Source of the DNA: Mesorhizobium sp. B2-3-4
Lineage (GTDB): Bacteria > Pseudomonadota > Alphaproteobacteria > Rhizobiales > Rhizobiaceae
Direction: 5' to 3'
Assembly (NCBI RefSeq): GCF_006442315.1
Contig: NZ_VFVY01000015.1
Coordinates: forward strand, 1-64,000
Length of the DNA stretch: 64,000 bases
Positions 50,978-59,412 of the stretch are shown piece by piece; the stretch's first letter is position 1, and every line of letters begins with the position of its first letter. Position numbers and translations under genes: made by a program. Under the pieces are notes generated by a model. That model saw nothing but the letters and a program-made list of their open reading frames with translations, was not told where the DNA came from and did not search any database.

Positions 50978-51282
50978 GCAAAACATGGCTGCAATGGACC
51001 GGACTTGGTGTCGCCCCGCTGGCCTGGGCGCTCAGCACCCAACTTGGCCAAATCATGCCCTACATTGACTGCCGACAGAATAGTTCGTGGAGCGCCCTCC
51101 TCTGCGGCGTCCTTCTGGTTGTTTCGATCGCTGGCCTAACTGCAGCGCGTACGGCTTCACACGGGATGGCCCAGACCAGGCGCTTTATTGTTGACGCGGG
51201 ATTTCTGATCGCGCTGGCATTTGTCTTTGCCCTGGTGTTGCAGGAGGCAGCCACGATGCTGCTGGACGCATGCCAACGCTGA
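50974..51282 (+). CDS. Small membrane protein of the oxidase cluster
   Basis: 102 residues from a TTG that overlaps the coxC stop (TTGA). Three hydrophobic helices (VAPLAWALSTQLG, SALLCGVLLVVSIAGLTAA, FLIALAFVFALVLQEAATML). Likely an accessory oxidase subunit; no named family recognised. It ends inside the first codons of the CtaG gene. Confidence 0.7.
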   Translation: MSKTWLQWTGLGVAPLAWALSTQLGQIMPYIDCRQNSSWSALLCGVLLVVSIAGLTAARTASHGMAQTRRFIVDAGFLIALAFVFALVLQEAATMLLDACQR

Positions 51283-52148
51283 TTTGCGCCCTGACCATGG
51301 GTATGATGGCCTGGCCGGCCTTGGCGCATGGCGACGATGCGCATGGCTTGGAGCCTGCCTGGACTTTCGATCCGTGGATTGTGGTGCCACTCGGGACGCT
51401 GGCCGTTCTGTATTGCCTGGGAGCGGCAAGGCTGGCTCGACGCACAAGGCGGCCCGGGGGGACGCACCGCCGCATCTGCCTTTACAGCGCTGGAATCCTG
51501 ACCCTGGCTGGTGCGCTGCTATCCCCTCTGCACTGGCTTGGCGAACACCTCTTTACCTTTCACATGATCGAGCACGAGATCGTCATGGCTGTATCGGCCC
51601 CTTTGATCGTGTTGGCGCGGCCGATTGGAATCCTGCTTTGGGGATTGCCCGCCAGGGCCCGTATGGCGGCGGGAATGCTGATGCGGGCGCCTCTGATGCG
51701 CGAGTTGTGGGACAGGGGCACAAGCGCGACCAGCGCAACCATTTTGCATGGCGTTGCAATCTGGGCCTGGCACGTGCCGATAGTGTTCGACGCCGCCGTT
51801 ACAAACCCCGCAGTTCACCGCTTTCAGCACCTCACTTTCTTCGCCACGGCGATCTTGTTCTGGTGGGCGCTTGTTTGGCGAAGTGATTACGGCCCGGCTG
51901 CCTGGCATCTGTTTTTCACTATGATCCACACGAGCGTTCTGGGCGCATTGATGGCTCTCGCTCCCCGCGTCTTGTACGTCGCGCAGACGCAAGCCGCGAT
52001 GGCCTGGGGCTTGACGCCGCTTGAGGACCAACAACTAGCAGGCATGATCATGTGGGTCCCAGCCGGCACCATCTATGCAGGCGCGGCATTGACGATGCTG
52101 GCGCTTTGGATCAGAGGCTCGAGCGAGAGAAAGGCGCAGAATGTCTAG
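51270..52148 (+). CDS. ctaG: CtaG-type cytochrome c oxidase assembly protein (caa3 family)
   Basis: 292 residues with about seven membrane helices and an N-terminal signal ending WPALAHG. Typical CtaG_caa3 features are LLSPLHWLGEHLFTFHMIEH with several conserved His, ILHGVAIWAWHVPIVFDAAV, and RFQHLTFFATAILFWWALVW. It assists CuB/CuA assembly in caa3-type oxidases. It overlaps the flanking genes at both ends, so it belongs to the oxidase operon. Confidence 0.92.
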   Translation: MPTLICALTMGMMAWPALAHGDDAHGLEPAWTFDPWIVVPLGTLAVLYCLGAARLARRTRRPGGTHRRICLYSAGILTLAGALLSPLHWLGEHLFTFHMIEHEIVMAVSAPLIVLARPIGILLWGLPARARMAAGMLMRAPLMRELWDRGTSATSATILHGVAIWAWHVPIVFDAAVTNPAVHRFQHLTFFATAILFWWALVWRSDYGPAAWHLFFTMIHTSVLGALMALAPRVLYVAQTQAAMAWGLTPLEDQQLAGMIMWVPAGTIYAGAALTMLALWIRGSSERKAQNV

Positions 52149-52557
52149 TCTGCTCGCTTCGGTCCCCGGCCGGGCCGCCTTGGCTACGGTGCTTGTTGTC
52201 GTATCTTCCGCCGCGTTTGTCACGACCACTGTCGTGCGTGACAAGCACACCAAAGCCTCCATCGCCAGGATGATGACCGGCGGCGATCCCGGTCGAGCGC
52301 CGGCGATCTTTCGTCGCTATGGCTGCGCCGGATGCCACACAATCTCCGGGATTCCTGGGGCGGACGGCCAGGCTGGGGCGCCACTGGCGAAGCTGTCGAA
52401 GCGTGTCTATATCGCGGGTCTCCTGGAAAACCGTCCCGCCAATCTTGTAGCCTGGATCGTTTCGCCGCAGCGCTTCTCCCCGCAGACCGCCATGCCGCAA
52501 TCGGGGATTTCTGAACAAGAAGCGCGGGATCTTGCAGCGTATCTTTATGCCCAATGA
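52141..52557 (+). CDS. c-type cytochrome, last gene of the oxidase operon
   Basis: 138 residues: N-terminal membrane anchor (about 8-30), one haem site RRYGCAGCHTISGIPGADG (about 57-75), and the axial Met in QTAMPQSGISEQEARDL. It resembles the short cytochromes found next to caa3/cbb3 oxidases. The start overlaps ctaG by eight bases; the stop lies two bases from the convergent dihaem cytochrome gene. Confidence 0.9.
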   Translation: MSSLLASVPGRAALATVLVVVSSAAFVTTTVVRDKHTKASIARMMTGGDPGRAPAIFRRYGCAGCHTISGIPGADGQAGAPLAKLSKRVYIAGLLENRPANLVAWIVSPQRFSPQTAMPQSGISEQEARDLAAYLYAQ

Positions 52558-52559
52558 AC

Positions 52560-53480
52560 CTATGGGTGTGGGGTCGCGACCGGCGGAAGCGCTTTGATGT
52601 AGTGGGCGATCGCCTCGCGGTCGCCTTCAGGCAGCATGGCGGTATTCGTCACCACGTCGGCCATCGACGATCCCACCCGGCCGTGGTTGGGCGTCTGTCC
52701 GGTTCTAAGCATCGTGGCAATATCGGTCTCGGTCCAAGCCCCCAATCGTTCCTGCGTAATGTTGGGCACGAACCCGGTGCCTTGCGGGTCGATGCCGCCG
52801 GCAAACAGCGTATCGGACCGGATTGCTCCAAACGCATTTCGGCTGGAGTGGCATTCCGCGCAATGAGAAACGGTTTCGACGAGGTATGCGCCACGATCAA
52901 GCAACGTTTTGCCGTCTGCGTTGGCAGCCGACCGGCCCTGGCGGAAAAACATCAGCTTCCAAAATCCGACGGACCGGCGAATGCTGAACAGGATTGCGGG
53001 ATCGTGCGGCGGCGCACGTCCAGACACTTTTTGCAGCGTCATGAGATAGGCGTAGACATCGTTGATGTCGGCGACGGTCATGCCGGTGAAGCTGGTGTAT
53101 GGGAATGACGGGTAATAGTGTTCACGCTTGGGAGATACCCCTCCGATCAGCGCATTTGCCAGATCGGCGGCGCTCCATTTCCCTATACCGTCAACGGGAT
53201 CAGGGGAAATGTTGGGCGGCCTGAATGTGCCGAACGGCGACCCAAGCGCCATGCCACCGCCCAGTTTTAGTCGATCTGGCTGTCCGGGGGTAGCGTGGCA
53301 GGAGGCGCAGTCCCCCGCCGCGAAGACCAGCTTGCCGCGACCCACATCCCCTTTCACTTCGAATCGCGGATCGTCTGGCGAGAACGGCGGGTGAGCCGAG
53401 GTCACCAAGAACGCGGGGATCGCAGCAGCCGCAGCGGTCAGGAGAATGGCGACAGCAACTTTATATGCAATGCGCCCCAT
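52560..53480 (-). CDS. Dihaem c-type cytochrome (dehydrogenase electron-transfer subunit type)
   Basis: 306 residues: signal or anchor (about 8-28), haem 1 GDCASCHATPG (about 57), haem 2 SHCAECHSSRN (about 207), and Met ligands in FTGMTVAD and NTAMLPEGD. The spacing and the LGGGMALGSPFGTFRPPNIS segment match the cytochrome subunits of membrane alcohol, gluconate or aldehyde dehydrogenases. No catalytic dehydrogenase is adjacent, so it may serve the neighbouring respiratory chain or an enzyme encoded elsewhere. Confidence 0.9.
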   Translation of the reverse strand: MGRIAYKVAVAILLTAAAAAIPAFLVTSAHPPFSPDDPRFEVKGDVGRGKLVFAAGDCASCHATPGQPDRLKLGGGMALGSPFGTFRPPNISPDPVDGIGKWSAADLANALIGGVSPKREHYYPSFPYTSFTGMTVADINDVYAYLMTLQKVSGRAPPHDPAILFSIRRSVGFWKLMFFRQGRSAANADGKTLLDRGAYLVETVSHCAECHSSRNAFGAIRSDTLFAGGIDPQGTGFVPNITQERLGAWTETDIATMLRTGQTPNHGRVGSSMADVVTNTAMLPEGDREAIAHYIKALPPVATPHP

Positions 53481-53513
53481 GGCGTCCTTAAAGCTCGATG
53501 TCTCAATATAGGG

Positions 53514-54407
53514 TCACGCGACTCCCTTGCCGCCAGTGACGCCATAAACTTCGCCATTTATGAAACTGGCTTCCGGCGAGGCCAGCAGCACATAGACGGG
53601 CGCTAGCTCCACCGGCTGTCCAGGACGGCCGAAATCGCTGTCCTCGCCAAAATGCTTGACCTTTTCATCCGGCTGACCACCGCTTGGCTGCAGCACGGTC
53701 CAGATAGGCCCGGGAGCCACGACATTGGCCCGGATGCCCCGCTTGATCAATTGCTTGGCGAGTGCCTTGGTATAAGCGACAATGCCTGCTTTGGTGGTGG
53801 CATAGTCGAGCAGGATCGCCGAAGGCTTGTAGGCCTGGATCGACGCCGTGGTGATGACGGAGGCGCCGGCAGGGAGGTGCGGCGCGGCTGCTTGAGCGAT
53901 CCAATGAAGCGCGTACAGATTCGTTTTCATGGTCTTATCGAAGTCGTCTGTCGTCAACTCATCAATGCTCTCGCGATATTGCTGCCTCCCGGCATTGATC
54001 ACAAGCAGATCGAGGCCACCGAGGGAGGAGACAGCTTTGTCTACCAAACCCCGACACCAAGCCTCGTCCTTGATGTCACCAGGCAGCCCCAGCGCCTTCC
54101 TGCCTGCGGCTTCGATAAGGTCGATGACCTTCTTGGCATCCGCCTCCTCTTCCGCAAGGTAAGAAATGGCTACATCCGCTCCTTCCCGCGCAAAGGCTAT
54201 AGCGACGGCCCTCCCTATCCCGGAATCGCCCCCTGTCACGAGCGCCTTGCGCCCAGCTAGCTTACCAGAGCCCCGATAGCTTTCCTCGCCGTGGTCCGGC
54301 ACCGGATCCATATTTCCGGCAAGGCCAGGCATGGCCTGCGGCTGTTTTGGAAAAGGCGGCGCCGGGTACTCCTCACGCGGATCCCGAAGTAATGCACGAT
54401 CATTCAC
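53514..54407 (-). CDS. SDR-family oxidoreductase (general-stress type)
   Basis: 297 residues from GTG 54407, which has GGAGG 7 bases upstream. The N-terminal leader contains YPAPPFPKQ. NAD(P)-binding motif TGGDSGIG (about 59-66), NAG motif (VINAGR), catalytic Ser in TTASIQ, and YATTKAG (Tyr and Lys) are all present. The leader and sequence match the stress-associated SDR group of YhdF/GSP39 type. Substrate unknown. A perfect EcfG promoter lies upstream. Confidence 0.93.
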   Translation of the reverse strand: MNDRALLRDPREEYPAPPFPKQPQAMPGLAGNMDPVPDHGEESYRGSGKLAGRKALVTGGDSGIGRAVAIAFAREGADVAISYLAEEEADAKKVIDLIEAAGRKALGLPGDIKDEAWCRGLVDKAVSSLGGLDLLVINAGRQQYRESIDELTTDDFDKTMKTNLYALHWIAQAAAPHLPAGASVITTASIQAYKPSAILLDYATTKAGIVAYTKALAKQLIKRGIRANVVAPGPIWTVLQPSGGQPDEKVKHFGEDSDFGRPGQPVELAPVYVLLASPEASFINGEVYGVTGGKGVA

Positions 54408-54441
54408 GGTGAAGCCTCCATATCGTCGTTGCCCTTGCCGC

Positions 54442-54466
54442 AACGCGAGGAGAAACCCTTTGTTCC
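54442..54466 (-). promoter_or_regulatory. Sigma-EcfG promoter of the SDR gene
   Basis: GGAAC-N16-CGTT on the minus strand, a perfect match, 35 bases before GTG 54407. Confidence 0.85.
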
Positions 54467-54842
54467 GCTGAGAGCCTGGTTAGAAAATCAGTCGCCGCGC
54501 AGCAGAAGTGATCTCCGCCCAATAGCTGCGTCGGCCTCGGAACGCGACAAAGCCGCAACGGTCGACATCACCCGGCGTGGCATCAGATTCGCTTCGGTTT
54601 ACTGCGCAAAGGACCCACAGAGTTGCTGCATGTCGTAATATGGCAGAAAGCTTCATCTCGGGCGGTTCGCATCCATGCAAGATGAATTCCTCCGGGCAGT
54701 GTCGGATGGCTCATGCCGGGATTCGCGCCGGATGGGGTCCTTTTGAACGGCCCGCATTGATGCCCACTGCAGCCAGTCGACGTTGCGAAATCGAAGTAAG
54801 CTTCCATGGAATTGAAGGCGAATGCCGGGCGGGTGATTGAGC
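54467..54842. other. Intergenic region after the ADH gene
   Basis: About 375 bases between the SDR promoter and the end of the ADH gene. Short ORFs on both strands lack ribosome-binding sites and domain signatures. I see no promoter, repeat or RNA gene that I can support. Confidence 0.4.
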
Positions 54843-55997
54843 CTACGGTTTGATGACGACCTTGATGCAGCCATCCTTCTTGTCGCGGAAGGTCTTATAA
54901 GCCTCCGGTCCGTCTTCTAGCCCAAAGCGATGGGTGATCAGAAAGGACGGGTCGATTTTTCCGTCCTCAATGAGCTTCATTAACGGTTCCAAGTAGCGCT
55001 GGACATGTGTTTGGCCCGTCTTCATTGTCAGCCCTTTGCCGACGAACATTCCCATGGGCACAGTAACGCTTCCAACGAACACCCCCGGCAACGAGACAGT
55101 GCCGCCGGGCCGGCAGGCCATCAGCGCCTGTTGTAGCGCATAAGGCCTCTCCATCGCCGTAAGGTCCGTTTGCAAGGTCTCCATGACGCCACCGGGGCCA
55201 TGGCTCTCCATGCCGACCGCTTCGATGACAGAATCCGGCCCTTTACCGCCCGTCATAGCCAGGATGTGCTTTTGCAGATCTTCGTCGTCATATCTCAGCG
55301 TTTCCGCTCCCGACGCTTGCGCAAGCGCCAGCCGTTCGGGGACGATGTCCAGCGCGATGACCCGGCCCGCGCCCAGGAGAACGGCTGACTTGATTGCGAA
55401 CTGGCCAACTGGCCCGCAGCCGAAGACGAGCACTGTATCACCGGATTGAATGTTGCAGTTTTCCGCGGCCTGATACCCGGTGGGAAAAATATCGGAGAGA
55501 AACAGTACCTGCTCGTCCGTCAGGCCATCTGGCACCTTGATAGGGCCAACGTCGGCATAGGGTACCCGCAGGAATTCTGCCTGGCCGCCCGCGAAGCCGC
55601 CATACATGTGCGAATAGCCGAACAGCCCAGCAGTTGGATACCCCATCTGCTCGGCTTGCTTGGCGCCGGCTGGATTCGACCTCTCGCAGAGGGAAAACAG
55701 CTGCCACTTGCACATCCGGCACTCGCCGCAGGCGATCGTGAACGGCACCACGACGCGCTCGCCCATCCTGAACTTCGAGTGACCCTTCCCGACTTCAACG
55801 ACCTCGCCCATTGTCTCGTGCCCAAGCACGTCATGGGCGTGCATTTCCGGGACAAATCCTCCCATCAGATGAAGGTCTGACCCGCAGATCGCACAAGCCG
55901 TAACCTTGATGATAATATCGCGGTCGTCCTCAATGATCGGATCATCCACCTGCTCGCACCGTATGTCACTTTTGCCGTGCCAGGTGAGCGCCTTCAT
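54843..55997 (-). CDS. Zinc-dependent alcohol dehydrogenase, formaldehyde-dehydrogenase-like
   Basis: 384 residues from ATG 55997, chosen because GGAGA lies 6 bases upstream (an ATG at 56003 abuts it). Catalytic zinc ligands lie in ICGSDLH and LGHETMGEV; structural zinc ligands in CGECRMCKWQLFSLCE (about 92-107); the NAD-binding motif is VFGCGPVGQFA (about 192-202). The insert between domains and the C-terminal region match the glutathione-independent formaldehyde dehydrogenase-like group. EcfG promoter upstream. Confidence 0.92.
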   Translation of the reverse strand: MKALTWHGKSDIRCEQVDDPIIEDDRDIIIKVTACAICGSDLHLMGGFVPEMHAHDVLGHETMGEVVEVGKGHSKFRMGERVVVPFTIACGECRMCKWQLFSLCERSNPAGAKQAEQMGYPTAGLFGYSHMYGGFAGGQAEFLRVPYADVGPIKVPDGLTDEQVLFLSDIFPTGYQAAENCNIQSGDTVLVFGCGPVGQFAIKSAVLLGAGRVIALDIVPERLALAQASGAETLRYDDEDLQKHILAMTGGKGPDSVIEAVGMESHGPGGVMETLQTDLTAMERPYALQQALMACRPGGTVSLPGVFVGSVTVPMGMFVGKGLTMKTGQTHVQRYLEPLMKLIEDGKIDPSFLITHRFGLEDGPEAYKTFRDKKDGCIKVVIKP

Positions 55998-56026
55998 CGT
56001 CATTCTCCGTTGGTTGTGCCTTCGCT

Positions 56027-56051
56027 AACCTGCCGCTCGAAAAAATGTTCC
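56027..56051 (-). promoter_or_regulatory. Sigma-EcfG promoter of the ADH gene
   Basis: GGAAC-N16-GGTT on the minus strand, 30 bases before ATG 55997. Confidence 0.75.
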
Positions 56052-56289
56052 TGGTCCAGCGCGATCCTTTGCTCGGTTTGAATATCCACACCGCAAACAA
56101 CCTGTGAACTCGCCCGTACGGATTTGACGGACGCATTTCAGCACCGAGAAGGCCGCTCATAAGCTCGGTGGCGAACCACCGACTCTTCCGCGCAATTCGC
56201 GCCGCCCCAAAACTTTTTCGCCTGCTTCAACGCATGTGAGCGACGAAAAGCGCCTTCAATGAATTTGGCAGCGAGTTCGTATTTGCCTG

Positions 56290-56314
56290 GGAACAAACAC
56301 GCCATGAGCAGGTT
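56290..56314 (+). promoter_or_regulatory. Sigma-EcfG promoter of the DUF4142 gene
   Basis: GGAAC-N16-GGTT, 33 bases before ATG 56348. Confidence 0.75.
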
Positions 56315-56347
56315 TGGATTCACCAATCTCAACTGAGGAACATCACC

Positions 56348-57088
56348 ATGAGAAACAGTCTTCGTCTGGCGTCGCTATCGTTAGCCGCGTCGGTGGCATT
56401 TGCCTGGCCATCTCTCGCTACAGAGACCGCCCAGGATTTCGTCACCAAGGCCGCGATCGGCGGAATGTTCGAAGTTCAGTCGAGCAAGGTCGCCCAAGAT
56501 AAGCTGCAGGATAAAGGCCTGAAGGACTTCGCCCAGAAGATGATCTCCGATCATGGCGCCGCCAATGCGAAGCTTGAGAGCATCGCCGGCGAACAGAAGC
56601 TGAAGGTGCCCGCCGACCTCGATGCTGCACACAAAAACGATGTCGACAAGCTGCAGGCGGGTGCGGCGCCAGTAGACGCATCTTATGCAGACATGCAGAA
56701 GGCGGCCCATGCCGATGCGGTCAGCCTCTTCGAGGCCTATGCCAAGGACGGCGACAACGCCGCCCTGAAATCCTTTGCGGCTGACACGCTGCCCACACTC
56801 AAGATGCATCAGGACATGATTCAGAAGGTTACAACGACGGCACCTGCTTCTGACGGCAGCACACCGGCTGTCACCAGCGGCGCCACTAATCCGGCAGCTC
56901 CAGTTCCCGGCGCCAACAGTTTTACCGAAGCCCAGGCCAAGAGCGCGATCGAAAAGGCGGGTTATGCCGACGTCTCTGCCCTGAAAAAGGATGACAACGG
57001 CATCTGGCGCGGAACAGCGAGCAAGGACGGCAAGTCGACGCCGATCGCGCTCGATTACCAAGGCAACGTAGTTGCCGGCACCAAGTGA
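56348..57088 (+). CDS. Exported DUF4142 (ferritin-like) protein with C-terminal PepSY-like region
   Basis: 246 residues. A Sec signal peptide (about 1-24, ending SLA) is followed by a DUF4142 helical bundle (about 28-165: QDFVTKAAIGGMFEVQSSKV, KDFAQKMISDHGAANAKLES), a Thr/Pro linker, and a C-terminal small domain (about 195-246: SAIEKAGYADVSALKKDDNG, then IALDYQGNV). Periplasmic; DUF4142 proteins are induced in the rhizobial general stress response. It lies 21 bases before the next gene. Confidence 0.9.
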   Translation: MRNSLRLASLSLAASVAFAWPSLATETAQDFVTKAAIGGMFEVQSSKVAQDKLQDKGLKDFAQKMISDHGAANAKLESIAGEQKLKVPADLDAAHKNDVDKLQAGAAPVDASYADMQKAAHADAVSLFEAYAKDGDNAALKSFAADTLPTLKMHQDMIQKVTTTAPASDGSTPAVTSGATNPAAPVPGANSFTEAQAKSAIEKAGYADVSALKKDDNGIWRGTASKDGKSTPIALDYQGNVVAGTK

Positions 57089-57109
57089 ATAGAAAGCGAG
57101 GAGAACCAG

Positions 57110-57706
57110 ATGAAAACCGTAACCGGACTGTTCGACAATTATGACGATGCCAATGATGCCGTAGGCCAACTCGTGGCCACCGGCGTCCCGCGCGATGACA
57201 TCAGCATTGTGGCCAACAATGCGACCGGCTGGCACAAGGACGAGGAGACCGACGCCGGCGAGGACGCGGCCACTGGCGCTGGCGTGGGCGCCGTCATTGG
57301 CGGCGCCGGCGGCCTGGCAACAGGCCTCGGCCTGATGGCGATTCCTGGGGTGGGACCTGTGGTTGCAGCCGGCTGGCTGGCTGCCACTGCTGTCGGTGCG
57401 GTTGGCGGGGCCGTGGTCGGTGGTGCAGCAGGGGGCATCATCGGCGCCATGACAAACGCCGGCGTTCCTGAAAACGACGCCCATGTCTATGCCGAAGGCG
57501 TTCGTCGCGGCGGGACGATGGTCACGGCCAAGGTCGACGATAATCTTGCGCCGAATGCCGAACAAATCCTCAAGCAATACAATTCGGTCGACGTCGCTGG
57601 CAGACGCAATGAATACGAGGCTGGCGGCTGGACCGGTTTCGACCCGAACGCCGACGTCTATAGCGGAGAAGACCTACAGCGGGATAGACGTGGAGGCGAT
57701 CTTTGA
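57110..57706 (+). CDS. General stress protein with YflT/GS17M-like N-terminus and glycine-rich membrane-like core
   Basis: 198 residues. MKTVTGLFDNYDDANDAVGQ then LVATGVPRDDISIVANN is the YflT/GsP17M-type fold. A Gly/Ala-rich region follows (about 58-120, GAGVGAVIGGAGGLATGLGL) with glycine-zipper character, then HVYAEGVRRGGTMVTAKVDD. It probably associates with membranes. Cotranscribed with the DUF4142 gene and ended by the hairpin at 57717. Confidence 0.88.
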   Translation: MKTVTGLFDNYDDANDAVGQLVATGVPRDDISIVANNATGWHKDEETDAGEDAATGAGVGAVIGGAGGLATGLGLMAIPGVGPVVAAGWLAATAVGAVGGAVVGGAAGGIIGAMTNAGVPENDAHVYAEGVRRGGTMVTAKVDDNLAPNAEQILKQYNSVDVAGRRNEYEAGGWTGFDPNADVYSGEDLQRDRRGGDL

Positions 57707-57716
57707 TGTGACGCTC

Positions 57717-57740
57717 GCAAGGCGGCCAAGGCCGCCTTGC
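57717..57740 (+). terminator. Hairpin terminator after the general-stress gene
   Basis: GCAAGGCGGC-CAAG-GCCGCCTTGC is a perfect 10-base stem with a 4-base loop, followed by TCCTTTC. It lies 10 bases after the stop at 57706. Confidence 0.8.
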
Positions 57741-57910
57741 TCCTTTCAGATCCGCTCTCGCTCATCAGCGGGAGCGTGAATTAACGTGCCCTAAGCGGCT
57801 GCAATCCCGCAGCCGAGCCCTCGCCAGATTTTGAGGTCAGGCGCCCAAACAATCGAAACCGCGCTTCGTAACGTTCGTTGCTGTTCGGTGGCTAGGGGCA
57901 GGATTCAATT

Positions 57911-58099
57911 ATGAGCGTAAACAAGTCGAACGATTCAAGTCGCGTCATTAAAGGGCAAGAGCTTGAGATCGACCATCTTACACAGGTCGCATCGATAACA
58001 CCGAAGCAGGCACGCAGGCTTCTCCAAAAGCACGGCGCCGACTGGCCCAAACTTAAGCAGGAAGCTGAAGCACTGATACCGAAGACTGACGATATTTAA
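57911..58099 (+). CDS. DUF3606-like small protein
   Basis: 62 residues from ATG 57911. HLTQVASITPKQARRLLQKH then GADWPKLKQEAEAL is the small helical DUF3606 pattern, a likely nucleic-acid-associated three-helix domain of unknown role. A related protein is encoded at 58398. No EcfG promoter was found directly upstream. Confidence 0.75.
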   Translation: MSVNKSNDSSRVIKGQELEIDHLTQVASITPKQARRLLQKHGADWPKLKQEAEALIPKTDDI

Positions 58100-58397
58100 C
58101 GTGTAGCAGCCGCGTCAGTCCAACACCGTCGATAAGATGGAAACTCGCCTTGGCCTCGCCCGGCTTTAGCTTCTGAATACGTCTGTCAGGTTCGACGATA
58201 TTTTGTATATATGCGTCGCACTTCCACGTCTCGACAAGATGCGCCCCCCAGAGCCCGGCGGACTTCATGATACGAGTTGCCTCACGAATTCGGGATGCAA
58301 GTCAGCGTCAAAAAATTTGCCAGCCCGCCAATGAGATAGGTTGAAACAAATCGCCTCGAATGGCGTTTCCGTCGATCGCTTTGTATGGAGGAACAAA

Positions 58398-58589
58398 ATG
58401 GCTGATGATAAGAGCAAACGAGACTTTCGCGACCGCGATCGTGTATCGGCTGACGAGGACTACGAGGTCGAATATTTCGCCAGCAAGACAGGCATCACCC
58501 CCCAGCAAGTGAGGGCACTCATCGCAAAGCACGGCAACAGCCGTGAGATACTGGAAAGGGAAGCACTGGCGCTGAGAGGCCGAGCCTGA
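58398..58589 (+). CDS. DUF3606 protein
   Basis: 63 residues from ATG 58398, with AGGA upstream; an upstream TTG at 58341 would add non-conserved residues. DEDYEVEYFASKTGITPQQV then RALIAKHGNSREILEREA is a clear DUF3606 domain. Second DUF3606 gene within 700 bases; function unknown. Confidence 0.82.
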   Translation: MADDKSKRDFRDRDRVSADEDYEVEYFASKTGITPQQVRALIAKHGNSREILEREALALRGRA

Positions 58590-58751
58590 GGTAGGTGTTG
58601 AACTGGCCAGTCCCTGTTGGTTGCGGCGCGTATTTGTGCAGCCCGATCGATCCCAAAAATTGGCTTGTGAGGGATCCTCGCCTCGCCGCGTTCCTTTTGT
58701 TAATTTTTTCTATTGGGACGTTCGCTAAACTCTAGGTGCGGGGGCAAGCTG

Positions 58752-58961
58752 ATGGAAAGCTTTCGGGTCGAATTGATGAATGGCAAAAAGGTCGTGCGAA
58801 GCCTTTCAGTTGCGGCGCAAAGCCATGTGCATGCGGTGGTTAAGACCGTCCCTAAGCCTATGATGCCCGGGAAGGCATCCGGAAAACCGTGGATTAGGGT
58901 AAGACCTGCTGCGGGCGGAAAAACCAGCGCGTTTCACGTCATTGAGCAGGCGGAAAAGTAA
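58752..58961 (+). CDS. Hypothetical basic small protein
   Basis: 69 residues from ATG 58752. Basic, with FRVELMNGKKVVRSLSVAAQ and a Lys/Pro-rich middle (KTVPKPMMPGKASGKPWIRV). The pattern suggests a small beta-rich domain. No family recognised, no strong ribosome-binding site; kept because composition and codon use look coding. Confidence 0.5.
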   Translation: MESFRVELMNGKKVVRSLSVAAQSHVHAVVKTVPKPMMPGKASGKPWIRVRPAAGGKTSAFHVIEQAEK

Positions 58962-59073
58962 CCGAAAACCCGATTCCCGGAATGGGTCTGCACCTTAGGC
59001 GGGAAGCTCGGACGCCTGCTTGCGCGACAGCTGGCACGCATGTCCGAAGACCAGCTTCATTAGGGCGGCACGC

Positions 59074-59412
59074 ATGAACGCAGTCACGCTTATAGGTTAC
59101 CTCGCAACTGTCTGCTCCATGACCAGCTTTACACCACAGGCTTGGAAGATCATCAAAACGCGAGACACAGGCGGGATCTCCGCGCCGATGTATGGAATCA
59201 CGGTTTTGGGTTTTGCCCTGTGGTTGGCTTTTGGCATGATGAAGCTGGAATGGCCCATAATCATAACCAACGGCGTCTGCCTTTTGCTGTCAGCCTTCAT
59301 CTTTACGATGACGGTTCTACCTCGCGATGAGAAGGATGCAGTCGCCGACGTTCTTGATCCGGATCATCAACGCGCATCCAGAACGCAACAGGGCAATAAG
59401 AGGTCCGCATGA
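59074..59412 (+). CDS. SemiSWEET (PQ-loop) sugar transporter
   Basis: 112 residues from ATG 59074. Three membrane helices of the PQ-loop fold: LIGYLATVCSMTSFTPQAWK (PQ motif at about 21-22), IKTRDTGGISAPMYGITVLG and FALWLAFGMMKLEWPIIITN. SemiSWEETs dimerise to carry sugars by facilitated diffusion. Its stop overlaps the start of the exonuclease gene by four bases (ATGA). Confidence 0.9.
   Translation: MNAVTLIGYLATVCSMTSFTPQAWKIIKTRDTGGISAPMYGITVLGFALWLAFGMMKLEWPIIITNGVCLLLSAFIFTMTVLPRDEKDAVADVLDPDHQRASRTQQGNKRSA

Noticed and set aside
58053..58268. 71-codon minus-strand frame after the first DUF3606 gene
   Set aside because: No ribosome-binding site, overlaps the end of the DUF3606 gene, and no recognisable pattern; too weak to annotate.
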